From: Pseudomonas sp. LRP2-20
GTDB lineage: Bacteria; Pseudomonadota; Gammaproteobacteria; Pseudomonadales; Pseudomonadaceae
NCBI RefSeq assembly: GCF_024349685.1
Contig: NZ_AP025944.1
Coordinates: 192,001-256,000, forward strand
Length of the DNA: 64,000 nucleotides
Direction: 5' to 3'
The notes under the pieces: generated by a model
Database searches by the model: none
Told to the model about the DNA's origin: nothing
The model's input: the letters and a program-made list of their open reading frames with translations, nothing else
Position numbers and translations under genes: made by a program
Shown here: positions 8,245 to 16,413 of the stretch, in pieces
How positions within the stretch are numbered: the first letter of the stretch is position 1
Layout of the letters: every line of letters begins with the position of its first letter

Positions 8245-8622
8245 GTGACGAATATCCAGATAGCCCTACTCGGTATTTGCTTGTTTGCTTCGCCCGCACT
8301 GATGTTTGCGGCATGGGTTTTTGTCGCTTGTCGTTATCTTGAGCATGTTGAATCTTTATTAAAAAATAGCAAGATTATTGTCGGTAATAGGGATAATTTG
8401 TCCCGTGCCGGGCTATTGGGGAAGGTTTTGCGTGTGGGGGGAATTTCCGCGATGCTATCCGTGAGCCAGTTCTGCGTGCGAAAGGGTTTGGTTGACGCTG
8501 GAGATTTACAAGCAGTACCTGATCGCATCAAAAGGCTGTTGATTGTATTGTGGCTATTGCACTTGTCTTTGTTTGCATCTTTGGCATCGTTCTGCATATG
8601 GGTAGGTGTCTTACGAGGCTGA
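8245..8622 (+). CDS. Small membrane protein, candidate immunity protein (array copy 2)
   Basis: A 125-residue paralogue of the preceding small protein, starting at GTG 8245 after a TGAGG ribosome binding site. It has the same plan: N-terminal hydrophobic segment, VACRYLEHVESLL, GNRDNLSRAGLLGKVLRV, VRKGLVDAGDLQ, then KRLLIVLW and a C-terminal hydrophobic segment. About 118 nt of non-coding AT-rich DNA separate it from copy 1. It is intact and closest in its middle to the disrupted copy 3 (VRKGLVD, KRLL.VLW). It may be an extra immunity gene against a variant of the effector. Confidence 0.55.
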   Translation: MTNIQIALLGICLFASPALMFAAWVFVACRYLEHVESLLKNSKIIVGNRDNLSRAGLLGKVLRVGGISAMLSVSQFCVRKGLVDAGDLQAVPDRIKRLLIVLWLLHLSLFASLASFCIWVGVLRG

Positions 8623-8869
8623 TTGCTAAGTAAGCGCTGCAGCGGCGATTTGTGATAATTTACGCGAATGGTATATCGTGAGTAAATTTGAGATTAACTT
8701 GGTTGCGATTTGTTTTTTCTTCTTGGCAATGGTCGCATTTTTAGTGCAAATGTATGTCGCCATAAGACATCTTGATGAGATTGAAAGGCTGCTGTCGAAG
8801 AGCAATTTTGTGTTGGGGAATAGGAGACTTTATTTGCACGTAGGCCTCTTGGGTAAAATTATGCGTATC

Positions 8870-10231
8870 GGAAGTGTCAGATTTTTTGTGTGCGGGCCGG
8901 TAACGGCCTGCCGTCAGGCAGGCCCTGATCTTCACCAGGTTGGCCTGATGAACCGATCTCCGTACAGAATCGCAAATTGATTCATCGCGCTTTTCCAATC
9001 ATGGGCCGGTTTTCCCCAATTGGCTGTTATGTTGCGCAATCCCAGCCAAATCAGTTTGGTCGCTGCGTCATCATTCGGGAAATGCCCTCGGGTCTTGATG
9101 ACCTTGCGTAGCTGGGCGTTGATGCTCTCGATCGCGTTGGTGGTATAGATCACCTTCCGGATGGCGGGCGGAAAGACAAAGAATGGAATCACGCGATCCC
9201 AGGCGCGTCTCCAGGCAGCCACCACCGTTGGATATTTCTCACCCCACGGCCCGCTCTCAAACTCATCGAGTGCTTGCTCAGCCGCTTCGGCATTGATGGC
9301 TTGGTAAATCGGTTTCAGTTCCTTGGCCAGTGCGCGCCGTTTGTCCCAGGCCGCGTAGTCCAGGCTGTTGCGGATCAGATGCACGATGCACGTCTGCAAT
9401 GTCGTCTCTGGAAACACGGCGCTGAGGGCTTCTGGCATGCCTTTAAGGCCATCGGTCACGGCAATCAGCACGTCCTCGACGCCACGTGTCTTGAGATCGT
9501 TGAACACCTTCATCCAGAACTTCGCACCCTCAGTGTTCTCGATCCAGATGCCCAGGATGTCGCGCGTCCCGTCGGGTAGAACGCCCAAAGCCAAGTAAAT
9601 GGCCTTGTTGCGCACCAGGCCTTCTTCGCGAATCTTCACCCGCAGCGCATCAAAGAAAATGACCGGGTACATCGGCTCCAATGGCCGCTGTTGCCACGCG
9701 CCAATTTCGTCCATGACCTCGTCTGTCACAGAGCTGATGAAGTCGGGTGAAACGTCGGTTCCATACTGCTCGGACAGGAAGGCCCGGATCTCTCTGACTG
9801 TCATTCCACGGGCGTACATGGCGATGATCTTGTCGTCGAAGCCAGTGTAACGGCGCTCATGTTTGGGGATCAGGATGGGCGAGAAGCTGCCGTCACGGTC
9901 GCGAGGGATATCCAAGCGCAGAGGCCCATCGCCGGTTAGCACTGTCTTGCCGCTTTTGCCGTTGCGCTGGTTGGTTTCATCCTCCGGGCGCTGCGCGCCC
10001 GGCGGATAACCCAGGTGGTGGCCAAGCTCGGCATGCAGAGCGCGTTCGATCAAGGCCTTCTTGAACGCCGCAGAGGCATCCTCGATAGCTTCTGCGGTCA
10101 TCAGGCCCTCACCGAACTGCTCCAGCAGCTCCTTGGGGATTTTGGGCAGGTCACGCAGGGGTTTCTTTTTGGTTGGCATACATGCACCTCTTACTCATGT
10201 TATGCCCGAACACAAAATTTCTGACACCCTC
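8870..10231 (-). mobile_element. IS256-family insertion sequence (1362 bp) with 8-bp target duplication
   Basis: The element is flanked by direct repeats TGCGTATC at 8862-8869 and 10232-10239. Its ends are imperfect inverted repeats: left GTGTCAGATTTTTTGTGTGC from 8874, right (complement) GTGTCAGAAATTTTGTGTTC; about 21 of 24 positions match. It carries a single transposase gene on the minus strand. Eight-base duplications and one long DDE transposase fit the IS256 family. Both ends and the gene look intact, so it may still be active. The precise IS name needs a database search. Confidence 0.85.
8932..10179 (-). CDS. IS256-family transposase
   Basis: A 415-residue DDE transposase. Typical blocks are GLMTAEAIEDASAAFKKALIERALHAEL near the N-terminus, the first catalytic Asp in YPVIFFDALRVKI, the second in LIAVTDGLKGMPEAL, CIVHLIRNSL, and the C-terminal glutamate block YTTNAIESINAQLRKV. 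Length equals that of intact family members. It fills nearly all of the insertion element and lies opposite to the immunity array. The GC content is higher than that of the flanking array genes, consistent with a different origin. Confidence 0.93.
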   Translation of the reverse strand: MPTKKKPLRDLPKIPKELLEQFGEGLMTAEAIEDASAAFKKALIERALHAELGHHLGYPPGAQRPEDETNQRNGKSGKTVLTGDGPLRLDIPRDRDGSFSPILIPKHERRYTGFDDKIIAMYARGMTVREIRAFLSEQYGTDVSPDFISSVTDEVMDEIGAWQQRPLEPMYPVIFFDALRVKIREEGLVRNKAIYLALGVLPDGTRDILGIWIENTEGAKFWMKVFNDLKTRGVEDVLIAVTDGLKGMPEALSAVFPETTLQTCIVHLIRNSLDYAAWDKRRALAKELKPIYQAINAEAAEQALDEFESGPWGEKYPTVVAAWRRAWDRVIPFFVFPPAIRKVIYTTNAIESINAQLRKVIKTRGHFPNDDAATKLIWLGLRNITANWGKPAHDWKSAMNQFAILYGDRFIRPTW

Positions 10232-10511
10232 TGCGTATCTGTACCATATCAACACTACTGACAACTTCATGTTTATTTGTTCGAAAGGGGTTGGTTGACG
10301 AGGCTCAATTGCAAAACTTTCCGGCACCTATGAAAAGGCTGCTGGTAGTACTCTGGTGCACAATGTGTATTTCTTCAGTCGCTTTCCTCGCGCTCGGGTC
10401 TTTTTAAGAGTGTATTTAGGGGCGCGCAGACTGCAGTGCTATGCGCGATGCTCAATTGCGCACTGTCCAAGGAAGCTTTGCCGGGAGGACGATTTGTGAA
10501 AAGAGGAATGA

Positions 10512-10898
10512 ATGAAGTCGACAGCCGTAGTAGTAGGAATGTCCATGTTGTTATTCTGGATAATGGTCAGTATGGGCTTAATGATTTTTCTTGCGTGCCG
10601 ATATCTTGATGTGATTGAGTCGAAGTTGGTGGGGTGCAGTTATGTGCGAGATAATCGGCTGAATTTCTCGTCGGCGGGATTGCTAGGGAGAGTGATACGT
10701 GCGAGCCTGGCCGCAAACATGCTTATGATGCCTGGAATCTTTGTTCGCAGAGGTGTTGCGGATGCTTCCGAAATATCGAGATTTCCAAGGGGCTTGAGAA
10801 TTAAGATGCTGATCTCTTGGGGAGGGCTAATGACTTCTACGATCCTGTTTTTTGTTTCTCACAATATTCTGAAATTTTTAAATTTTCCAGTTGAATGA
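10512..10898 (+). CDS. Small membrane protein, candidate immunity protein (array copy 4)
   Basis: A 128-residue paralogue of the small proteins upstream, with start ATG 10512 after GAGGA. Conserved blocks: FLACRYLDVIESKL, NRLNFSSAGLLGRVIRA, VRRGVADASEISRFP, a Trp in MLISWGG, and a terminal hydrophobic stretch. It is the most divergent in its ends but keeps the whole core. It is intact and lies last in the array, just before a REP pair, so the array ends here. Its expression could be affected by polarity of the IS upstream. Confidence 0.55.
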   Translation: MKSTAVVVGMSMLLFWIMVSMGLMIFLACRYLDVIESKLVGCSYVRDNRLNFSSAGLLGRVIRASLAANMLMMPGIFVRRGVADASEISRFPRGLRIKMLISWGGLMTSTILFFVSHNILKFLNFPVE

Positions 10899-10911
10899 AA
10901 CGGTATTTTTC

Positions 10912-11016
10912 CTGTGCCGGCTTCGCGGGCAAGCCCGCTCCCACAGGATCAGCACAGACTTCAGGTCTATTAAAATCCTGTGGGAGCGGGTTTACCCGCG
11001 AAGAGGCCAGCACAGG
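10912..11016. repeat. REP pair
   Basis: TGTGCCGGCTTCGCGGGCAA... and its inverse ...TTTACCCGCGAAGAGGCCAGCACA frame a 30-nt spacer between the immunity array and the convergent regulator gene; it could serve as a two-way transcription barrier. Confidence 0.85.
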
Positions 11017-11019
11017 CGA

Positions 11020-11577
11020 CTAATTCATGTACTGTGCTGCCGCATTGCGCAAGGTCCTGGCGATCTCTTCGCGCAGTGCCTGCGGCTCTTCGACCACCAC
11101 GCCTTCCCCATGGCTCAGCAACCACCAGCGCAATGGCCCGCCATCTTCCACCGTGGCCCGCAGCCGATGCCCTTGGTCCAGCGCAGTCAGTTGCATGTCC
11201 ACGCTCAACGGCGCCTCGCGCAATTGCCGGGCCAACGGGTCGCTGACCCAGGCCTGCATCTCGATCCCTTCACCCTGCGCCGGCTGCAGCGAATCACCAC
11301 GTAAATACCCCTGCAAATCGAAATTCCCCCGCAACTCGCCAGCAACGTTCGCCGACCAGTGCCAGCCAAACGGAATGCTCTTGTCATTGCGGTCCAGCGG
11401 AAAGATCAGCGACAGCTCGTTGAGGTCGCGCTCCACCGTGCGTTTGCTGACATTGAAGCCCACATCGCGCAGGCGCCACACCAGTTCGGCGCTGGTAATG
11501 CCTGGGGAGCGGCTGGGTAATTGGCGCAGCAGCGCCCATTGACGGCTGAGGGTGGCGCGGGTGGTAGCGAACGGCAA
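11020..11577 (-). CDS. HTH (DeoR/YafY-like, WYL-type) transcriptional regulator
   Basis: The C-terminal 185 residues of an open frame that extends to 11733. I choose TTG 11577 because AAGGA lies 8-10 nt upstream and the protein then opens with the winged-helix part (RATLSRQWALLRQL, ITSAELVWRLRDVGFNVSKRTVERDLNELS), as in YafY-type regulators; the upstream extension looks non-coding. The second half (GNFDLQGYL, EMQAWVSDPLARQL, HRLRATVEDGGPLRWWLLSHGEGVVV, ALREEIARTL) resembles a WYL ligand domain, although the WYL triad itself is replaced by RWWLLS. Targets are unknown. It is divergent from the Sel1 gene. Confidence 0.65.
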   Translation of the reverse strand: MPFATTRATLSRQWALLRQLPSRSPGITSAELVWRLRDVGFNVSKRTVERDLNELSLIFPLDRNDKSIPFGWHWSANVAGELRGNFDLQGYLRGDSLQPAQGEGIEMQAWVSDPLARQLREAPLSVDMQLTALDQGHRLRATVEDGGPLRWWLLSHGEGVVVEEPQALREEIARTLRNAAAQYMN

Positions 11578-11783
11578 AAGGTAACGTCCTTGTCTAGGCT
11601 TGCCGCAACAGCATGGCGGCTGGAACAGGTCATGGCAATTAGCCATAACTCGTTCAGATCCAGGAATGCGCAATTGGTTGCCTGGCCTCGAATCGTTCGC
11701 GACAGGTTTTGTCGTGACGTCGCGCAGAATCACGCCTCATCACAGCCGCGGTCGGGCCTGTGGGTCGTTCAATGAGGATGAAC

Positions 11784-12578
11784 ATGTCTGCTGTCAGCAA
11801 TATCCATTCGCTGCTCGCCCGTCTTCTGCCTGAGCAGGTCATTTGCCCGCCGACAAACGCCGGCAGGCGGCAGCGGCTGTTTGCCGGGGTCGGGCTGCCC
11901 AGCCAGCGCGCGCTGCTGGTCAACCGCCTGGAAGAGGCCCACGACCTGCAGGCGGTGTACGCCGACCTGCGGCAACAGGCACTGGCGGGCAATGTGGCCG
12001 CGCTCAACGACCTGGGCTGGATCTGGCTCAATGGCAAATACTGGCGCGCCGACACCGCGCTGGCCGGGCACCTGCTGCGCATGGCGGCGCTGCAGGGCAA
12101 TGCGGCGGCGTGGTTCAACCTAGGGCAGCAGCACTACTTCGGCAAGGGTGTGGAAACCTCCTATGTGCAGGCCGAGGAATGTTATCGCCAGGCCTTCGAG
12201 CGCGGCCTGCTGCATGCCGCTGCCGCGCTGGGCGACCTGTACGAAGAAGAAGTCTGCGATGCTGCGCTGGGCTGGCAGGTCGACCCCGGTCAGGCCTACC
12301 AATGGTTCTTGCGCGGCGCCGAGCGGGGCGAGGCGCGTTGCCGGTTTGAAGTGGGCTACCGCTTGTTGCATGGCCTGTACGTGAACGCGGACATCAAGGC
12401 CGCGCTGTATTGGCTGGAGCTGGCGGCGGCAACTGGCGTGATGCAGGCGGCCGAGGAGTTGGCGGTGCATTTCAGCAGCCGGGATGACGCGCGTTACCAG
12501 GGCTGGCGTGACCGGGCAGTTCAGATGGGCAGCACCTTGGCCCTGACCATGAAGCTGGAAGACCAGATTCAGCCCTGA
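11784..12578 (+). CDS. Sel1-repeat (TPR-like) protein
   Basis: About 264 residues from ATG 11784, which has GAGGA 6-10 nt upstream; the frame is also open from GTG 11760. The middle has repeated Sel1-type helices: ALAGNVAALNDLGWIWLNGKYWRAD, AALQGNAAAWFNLGQQHYFGKGVE, RGLLHAAAALGDLYEEEV, RGEARCRFEVGYRLLHG and TGVMQAAEELAVHFSS. Sel1 repeats mediate protein-protein contacts. No signal peptide or enzyme motif is seen, so it is probably a cytoplasmic scaffold or regulator. It stands alone between the HTH regulator and a REP pair; function unknown. Confidence 0.75.
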   Translation: MSAVSNIHSLLARLLPEQVICPPTNAGRRQRLFAGVGLPSQRALLVNRLEEAHDLQAVYADLRQQALAGNVAALNDLGWIWLNGKYWRADTALAGHLLRMAALQGNAAAWFNLGQQHYFGKGVETSYVQAEECYRQAFERGLLHAAAALGDLYEEEVCDAALGWQVDPGQAYQWFLRGAERGEARCRFEVGYRLLHGLYVNADIKAALYWLELAAATGVMQAAEELAVHFSSRDDARYQGWRDRAVQMGSTLALTMKLEDQIQP

Positions 12579-12593
12579 GCATTGTGCTGCATT

Positions 12594-12684
12594 CTTTGCG
12601 GGCAACCCCGCAGCCACAGAGATTACACGGCATTCAAGCCTTGTGAGATCCCTGTGGGAGCAGGCTTGCCCGCGAAGAGGCCGT
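12594..12684. repeat. REP pair, left arm degenerate
   Basis: The right arm is canonical (CTGTGGGAGCAGGCTTGCCCGCGAAG), the left arm is decayed (CTTTGCGGGCAACCCCGCAGCCACAG). It follows the Sel1 gene. Confidence 0.75.
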
Positions 12685-12760
12685 TGCAAGCGAGCAAAAA
12701 TTTCATCTTGGCCCCCCGTCGCCCGCAGTTGACGACAGGGGGAGGCACAGGCGTATATTG

Positions 12761-12776
12761 ATAGTTAGCAAACTAT
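12761..12776. promoter_or_regulatory. Candidate MarR operator (ATAGTT-N4-AACTAT)
   Basis: A perfect 6-bp dyad with a 4-nt centre. It follows a possible promoter (TTGACG at 12729, TATATT at 12754, spacing 19, longer than ideal), so it would cover the transcription start. It also overlaps the upstream ATG 12775, a reason to prefer ATG 12796 as the start of the regulator. Autorepression by the MarR protein is inferred. Confidence 0.55.
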
Positions 12777-12795
12777 GAATATCCTTGGTTCCCCA

Positions 12796-13248
12796 ATGTC
12801 CATTGACTCCCTGCGCCTGCAAGTCAGCAGCGGCATGGTGGTTGCCGCTCGCCACTGGCGGCGCATCTGCCACAACGCCCTGATCGGCTACGGTATCTCC
12901 GAGGCCTGCGCCGCACCGTTGCTGATGATCGTGCGCCTGGGCGATGGCGTGCACCAGGTGGCTGTGGCCCAGGCTGCAGGCCTGGAAAGCCCGTCGCTGG
13001 TACGCCTGCTCGACCAGCTGTGCAAGGCTGGGCTGGTCTGCCGCAGCGAAGACCCGCTGGACCGCCGCGCCAAGGCCCTGAGCCTGACCGCCGAAGGTCG
13101 TCGCCTGGCCGAAGCCATCGAAGCCGAACTGGTGCGCGTGCGCCATGACGTGCTGCAGGGCATCGACGAGGCCGACCTGCAGGCCGCGTTGCGCGTGTTG
13201 CGTGCCTTCGAGGCCGCTGGCCTGGGTACTGCGGGCGGGGTGGCATGA
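12796..13248 (+). CDS. MarR family transcriptional regulator
   Basis: 150 residues from ATG 12796 (157 if ATG 12775 is used, but that codon lies within the candidate operator). The winged helix-turn-helix is clear: [61 protein letters not shown], including the DxRAK.L.LT wing typical of MarR. It overlaps the next gene by 4 nt and heads a five-gene efflux operon, so it probably represses the operon until an aromatic acid or similar ligand binds. Confidence 0.87.
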   Translation: MSIDSLRLQVSSGMVVAARHWRRICHNALIGYGISEACAAPLLMIVRLGDGVHQVAVAQAAGLESPSLVRLLDQLCKAGLVCRSEDPLDRRAKALSLTAEGRRLAEAIEAELVRVRHDVLQGIDEADLQAALRVLRAFEAAGLGTAGGVA

Positions 13249-15332
13249 ACGGTTTCTTCAGCTCGGTACCGCCGGCCCGCGACTGGTTCTACGGCGTGCG
13301 CACCTTTGCCGCGTCGATGATCGCCCTGTACATCGCCCTGCTGTTGCAATTGCCGCGACCGTACTGGGCGATGGCCACGGTGTACATCGTCTCCAGCCCG
13401 TTCCTCGGCCCTACCAGCTCCAAGGCGCTGTATCGCGCCGTGGGTACGCTGCTCGGTGCTGCCGGGGCAATCTTCTTCGTGCCGCCGCTGGTGCAGTCAC
13501 CGTTGCTTTTGAGCATCGCCATCGCCCTGTGGACCGGCACCTTGCTGTTCCTTTCGCTGAACCTGCGCACGGCCAACAACTACGTACTGATGCTGGCGGG
13601 CTACACCTTGCCGATGATTGCCCTGGCGGTGGTCGACAACCCGCTGGCGGTGTTCGACGTGGCGTCTTCACGGGCCCAGGAAATCTGCCTGGGGATCGTC
13701 TGCGCGGCGGTGGTCGGTGCGATCTTCTGGCCGCGCCGGCTGGCTCCGGTGGTGGTGGGGGCCACCGGCAACTGGTTCGCCGAAGCGATCCGCTACAGCG
13801 ACACCTACCTCGCCCGCGAAGCCAGCGCCGACAAGGTCGGCGGCATGCGCGGGGCGATGGTCACCACTTTCAACTCCCTGGAGCTGATGATCGGTCAGCT
13901 CGGCCATGAAGGTGCCGGCCCGCACACCCTGAAGAACGCCCGCGAGCTGCGCGGGCGGATGATTCACCTGCTGCCGGTGATCGACGCCCTCGACGATGCC
14001 CTGATCGCCCTCGAAGGCCGCGCCCCGGCCCATTACGCGCAGATCCAGCCGGTGCTGGATGCCGCCCGAGAGTGGCTCAAAGGTACCGCCGACAGCGCCT
14101 CCATCGCCCGCTGGACGGCCCTGCACGAGCAGATCGAGCGCCTGCAGCCCGGCGCCGCCGCCCTCGACCAGCGCGCCGAGCTGCTGCTGTCCAACGCCCT
14201 CTACCGCCTGACCGAGTGGGCCGACCTGTGGCAGGACTGCTGCTCCCTGCAACACGCCCTGCGCAGCGACGATCCCAAGCCCTGGCGCGCGGTGTACCGC
14301 CACTGGCGCCTGGGCCGGCTGACGGCGTTCTTCGACCGTGGCCTGATGCTCTACTCGGTGGTTTCCACGGTGCTGGCTATTGTCGTCGCCTGCGGCCTGT
14401 GGATCGGCCTGGGCTGGAACGACGGCGCCAGCGCAGTGATCCTCGCCGCCGTGTCGTGCAGCTTCTTTGCCGCCATGGACGACCCGGCGCCACAGATCTA
14501 CCGGTTCTTCTTCTGGACCTTGATGTCGGTGATCTTCTCCAGCCTGTACCTGTTCCTGGTACTGCCCAACCTGCACGACTTCCCGATGCTGGTGCTGGCC
14601 TTCGCCGTCCCGTTCATCTGCGTCGGCACCCTGACCGTGCAGCCACGCTTCTACCTCGGTACCTTGCTGACCATCGTCAACACCTCGACGTTCATCAGTA
14701 TCCAGGGAGCCTACGACGCCGACTTCCTGACCTTCCTCAACTCCAACCTGGCTGGCCCGGCGGGCCTGCTGTTCGCCTTCATCTGGACCCTGGTGATGCG
14801 CCCGTTCGGCGTGGAACTGGCGGCCAAGCGCATGACCCGCTTCGCCTGGCGCGACATCGTCGAAATGACCGAGCCGGCCACCCTGGCCGAGCACCGTCAG
14901 GTCGGCGTGCAGATGCTCGACCGCCTGATGCAGCACCTGCCGCGTCTGTCGCAGACCGGCCAGGACAGCGGCGTGGCCCTGCGTGACCTGTGCGTGGGGC
15001 TTAACCTGCTCGACCTGCTGGCGTACCTGCCGCGCGCCGGCCAGCAGGCCCGCGAGCGCCTTAGCACGGTGATCGAGGAAGTCGGCGCGCACTATGCCGC
15101 CTGCCTGCGCGCCGGTGAGCGCCTGCACGCGCCAGCCGCGTTGCTGCGCAACATGGAACGTGCGCGCCTGGCGCTGAACCTGGATGAACTGTACGAGCGC
15201 GGCGATGCCCGTACCCACCTGCTGCATGCCCTGAGCGGCCTGCGCCTGGCACTGCTGCCGGGTGTCGAGGTGATGCTCGAGCCTGCCGAACAACCGCAAC
15301 TGCCCCCCGGGCTCGACGGAGCGCCCCTGTGA
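13245..15332 (+). CDS. FUSC family inner membrane efflux protein (AaeB-like)
   Basis: A 695-residue protein with two blocks of membrane helices (about residues 18-165 and 370-525) separated by soluble regions, the FUSC/AaeB plan. RDWFYGVRTFAASMIALYIALLLQLPRPYWAMATVYIV is the characteristic N-terminal segment. Members export aromatic carboxylic acids (for example p-hydroxybenzoate) with an AaeA-type adaptor. It overlaps marR by 4 nt and the small DUF1656 gene by 4 nt. The substrate is not determined here; antimicrobial efflux is possible too. Confidence 0.88.
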   Translation: MNGFFSSVPPARDWFYGVRTFAASMIALYIALLLQLPRPYWAMATVYIVSSPFLGPTSSKALYRAVGTLLGAAGAIFFVPPLVQSPLLLSIAIALWTGTLLFLSLNLRTANNYVLMLAGYTLPMIALAVVDNPLAVFDVASSRAQEICLGIVCAAVVGAIFWPRRLAPVVVGATGNWFAEAIRYSDTYLAREASADKVGGMRGAMVTTFNSLELMIGQLGHEGAGPHTLKNARELRGRMIHLLPVIDALDDALIALEGRAPAHYAQIQPVLDAAREWLKGTADSASIARWTALHEQIERLQPGAAALDQRAELLLSNALYRLTEWADLWQDCCSLQHALRSDDPKPWRAVYRHWRLGRLTAFFDRGLMLYSVVSTVLAIVVACGLWIGLGWNDGASAVILAAVSCSFFAAMDDPAPQIYRFFFWTLMSVIFSSLYLFLVLPNLHDFPMLVLAFAVPFICVGTLTVQPRFYLGTLLTIVNTSTFISIQGAYDADFLTFLNSNLAGPAGLLFAFIWTLVMRPFGVELAAKRMTRFAWRDIVEMTEPATLAEHRQVGVQMLDRLMQHLPRLSQTGQDSGVALRDLCVGLNLLDLLAYLPRAGQQARERLSTVIEEVGAHYAACLRAGERLHAPAALLRNMERARLALNLDELYERGDARTHLLHALSGLRLALLPGVEVMLEPAEQPQLPPGLDGAPL

Positions 15333-15541
15333 TCGGTGAACTGGATATCAGTGGGGTGTTCCTGCCCACGCTGCTGGTGATGATGTTTGGCACCTACCTG
15401 CTGTTCCTGGGGGTGCACGCGGTGCTGGTGCGCCTGCATTTTTACCGCCTGGTCTGGCACCGGGCGCTGTTCAACGTTGCCCTGTATGCCGTGCTGCTTG
15501 GCGCGGTGGACCATTTTTGCCGAAGCCTGATGCTGCCATGA
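15329..15541 (+). CDS. DUF1656 small membrane protein (AaeX-like)
   Basis: 70 residues starting at GTG 15329, overlapping the FUSC stop by 4 nt. ELDISGVFLPTLLVMMFGTYLLFLGVHAVL and a second hydrophobic stretch near residues 43-65 give two membrane helices, matching AaeX/DUF1656. In known systems it lies between aaeA and aaeB genes and is thought to be an accessory part of the pump. Its stop overlaps the adaptor start by 4 nt. Confidence 0.85.
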   Translation: MIGELDISGVFLPTLLVMMFGTYLLFLGVHAVLVRLHFYRLVWHRALFNVALYAVLLGAVDHFCRSLMLP

Positions 15542-16413
15542 AAAAACCTTTGCTGACCCTGGGCCGTGTGGTCCTGACCTTGCTGGTAGTGACCTTCGCC
15601 GCCGTGCTCGTGTGGCAGATGGTGGTGTACTACATGTTCGCCCCCTGGACCCGCGACGGCCACATCCGTGCCGACGTGATCCAGATCGCCCCGGACGTGT
15701 CCGGGCTGATCCAGAAGGTCGAGGTGCGTGACAACCAGACCGTCAAGCGCGGTGACGTGCTGTTCACCATCGACCAGGACCGCTTCACCCTGGCCCTGCG
15801 CCAGGCCAAGGCGACCCTTGGCGAGCGCCAGGAAACCCTGGCCCAGGCGTCCCGCGAAGCCCAGCGTAACCGCAAGCTCGGCAACCTGGTGGCGGCCGAG
15901 CAACTGGAAGAGAGCCAGTCCCGCGAGGCCCGTGCCCGCTCGGCGGTCAGTGAAGCCCAGGTGGCGGTCGACACAGCCCAGCTCAACCTTGACCGCTCGG
16001 TGGTGCGCAGCCCGGTGGACGGCTACCTCAACGACCGCGCCCCGCGCGACCACGAATTCGTCAGTGCCGGCCGCCCGGTGCTGTCGGTGGTCGACAGTGC
16101 TTCGTACCACGTTGATGGCTACTTCGAGGAAACCAAGCTCGGTGGCATCCACATCGGCGACGCCGTGGACATCCGCGTGATGGGCGACAACACCCGCCTG
16201 CGCGGCCATGTGCAGAGCTTCGCCGCCGGTATCGAAGACCGCGACCGCAGCAGCGGCGCCAACCTGCTGCCCAACGTCAACCCGGCGTTCAGCTGGGTGC
16301 GCCTGGCCCAGCGCATTCCGGTGCGCATCGCCTTCGACGAAGTGCCGGAAGACTTCCGCATGATCGCCGGGCGAACCGCCACCGTGTCGATCCTCGAGGG
16401 CCAGCGCCCATGA
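15538..16413 (+). CDS. HlyD family periplasmic adaptor (AaeA-like)
   Basis: 291 residues from ATG 15538, which overlaps the DUF1656 stop (ATGA). An N-terminal membrane anchor (residues 8-32) is followed by AYVRAD-like segment TRDGHIRADVIQIAPDVSGLI, a first biotinyl-lipoyl half (QTVKRGDVLFTID), a short coiled coil (RQAKATLGERQETLAQASREA), and NLDRSVVRSPVDGYLNDR. This is the AaeA/EmrA type linking an inner membrane pump to an outer membrane channel. Its stop overlaps the next start by 4 nt. Confidence 0.9.
   Translation: MKKPLLTLGRVVLTLLVVTFAAVLVWQMVVYYMFAPWTRDGHIRADVIQIAPDVSGLIQKVEVRDNQTVKRGDVLFTIDQDRFTLALRQAKATLGERQETLAQASREAQRNRKLGNLVAAEQLEESQSREARARSAVSEAQVAVDTAQLNLDRSVVRSPVDGYLNDRAPRDHEFVSAGRPVLSVVDSASYHVDGYFEETKLGGIHIGDAVDIRVMGDNTRLRGHVQSFAAGIEDRDRSSGANLLPNVNPAFSWVRLAQRIPVRIAFDEVPEDFRMIAGRTATVSILEGQRP

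Larger units (their letters stand above)
8678..10407 (+). pseudogene. Candidate immunity gene (array copy 3), split by an IS256-family element
   Basis: The 5' part (GTG 8678 to 8869, 64 codons) gives MSKFEINLVAIC...VGLLGKIMRI; after the IS and one target-duplication copy, the frame resumes exactly at 10240 and runs 55 codons to TAA 10405-10407 (CTISTLLTTSCLFVRKG... to ALGSF). Removing 8870-10239 restores a 119-residue protein aligned end to end with the other copies (VRKGLVDEAQLQNFP, KRLLVVLW). The reading frame carries no other damage, so insertion looks recent. The 5' fragment reads through into the IS for about 36 codons. Loss should be tolerated only if other copies protect the cell or the matching toxin is absent. 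Confidence 0.8.

Noticed and set aside
8870..8980. C-terminal extension of immunity copy 3 reading into the IS
   Set aside because: The continuation (VRFFVCGPVTACRQAG...) is the IS end translated by chance; the true C-terminus lies beyond the IS.
11578..11733. N-terminal 52 codons of the HTH regulator frame
   Set aside because: Cys/Pro-rich and unlike regulators; the TTG at 11577 with AAGGA upstream gives the expected HTH start.
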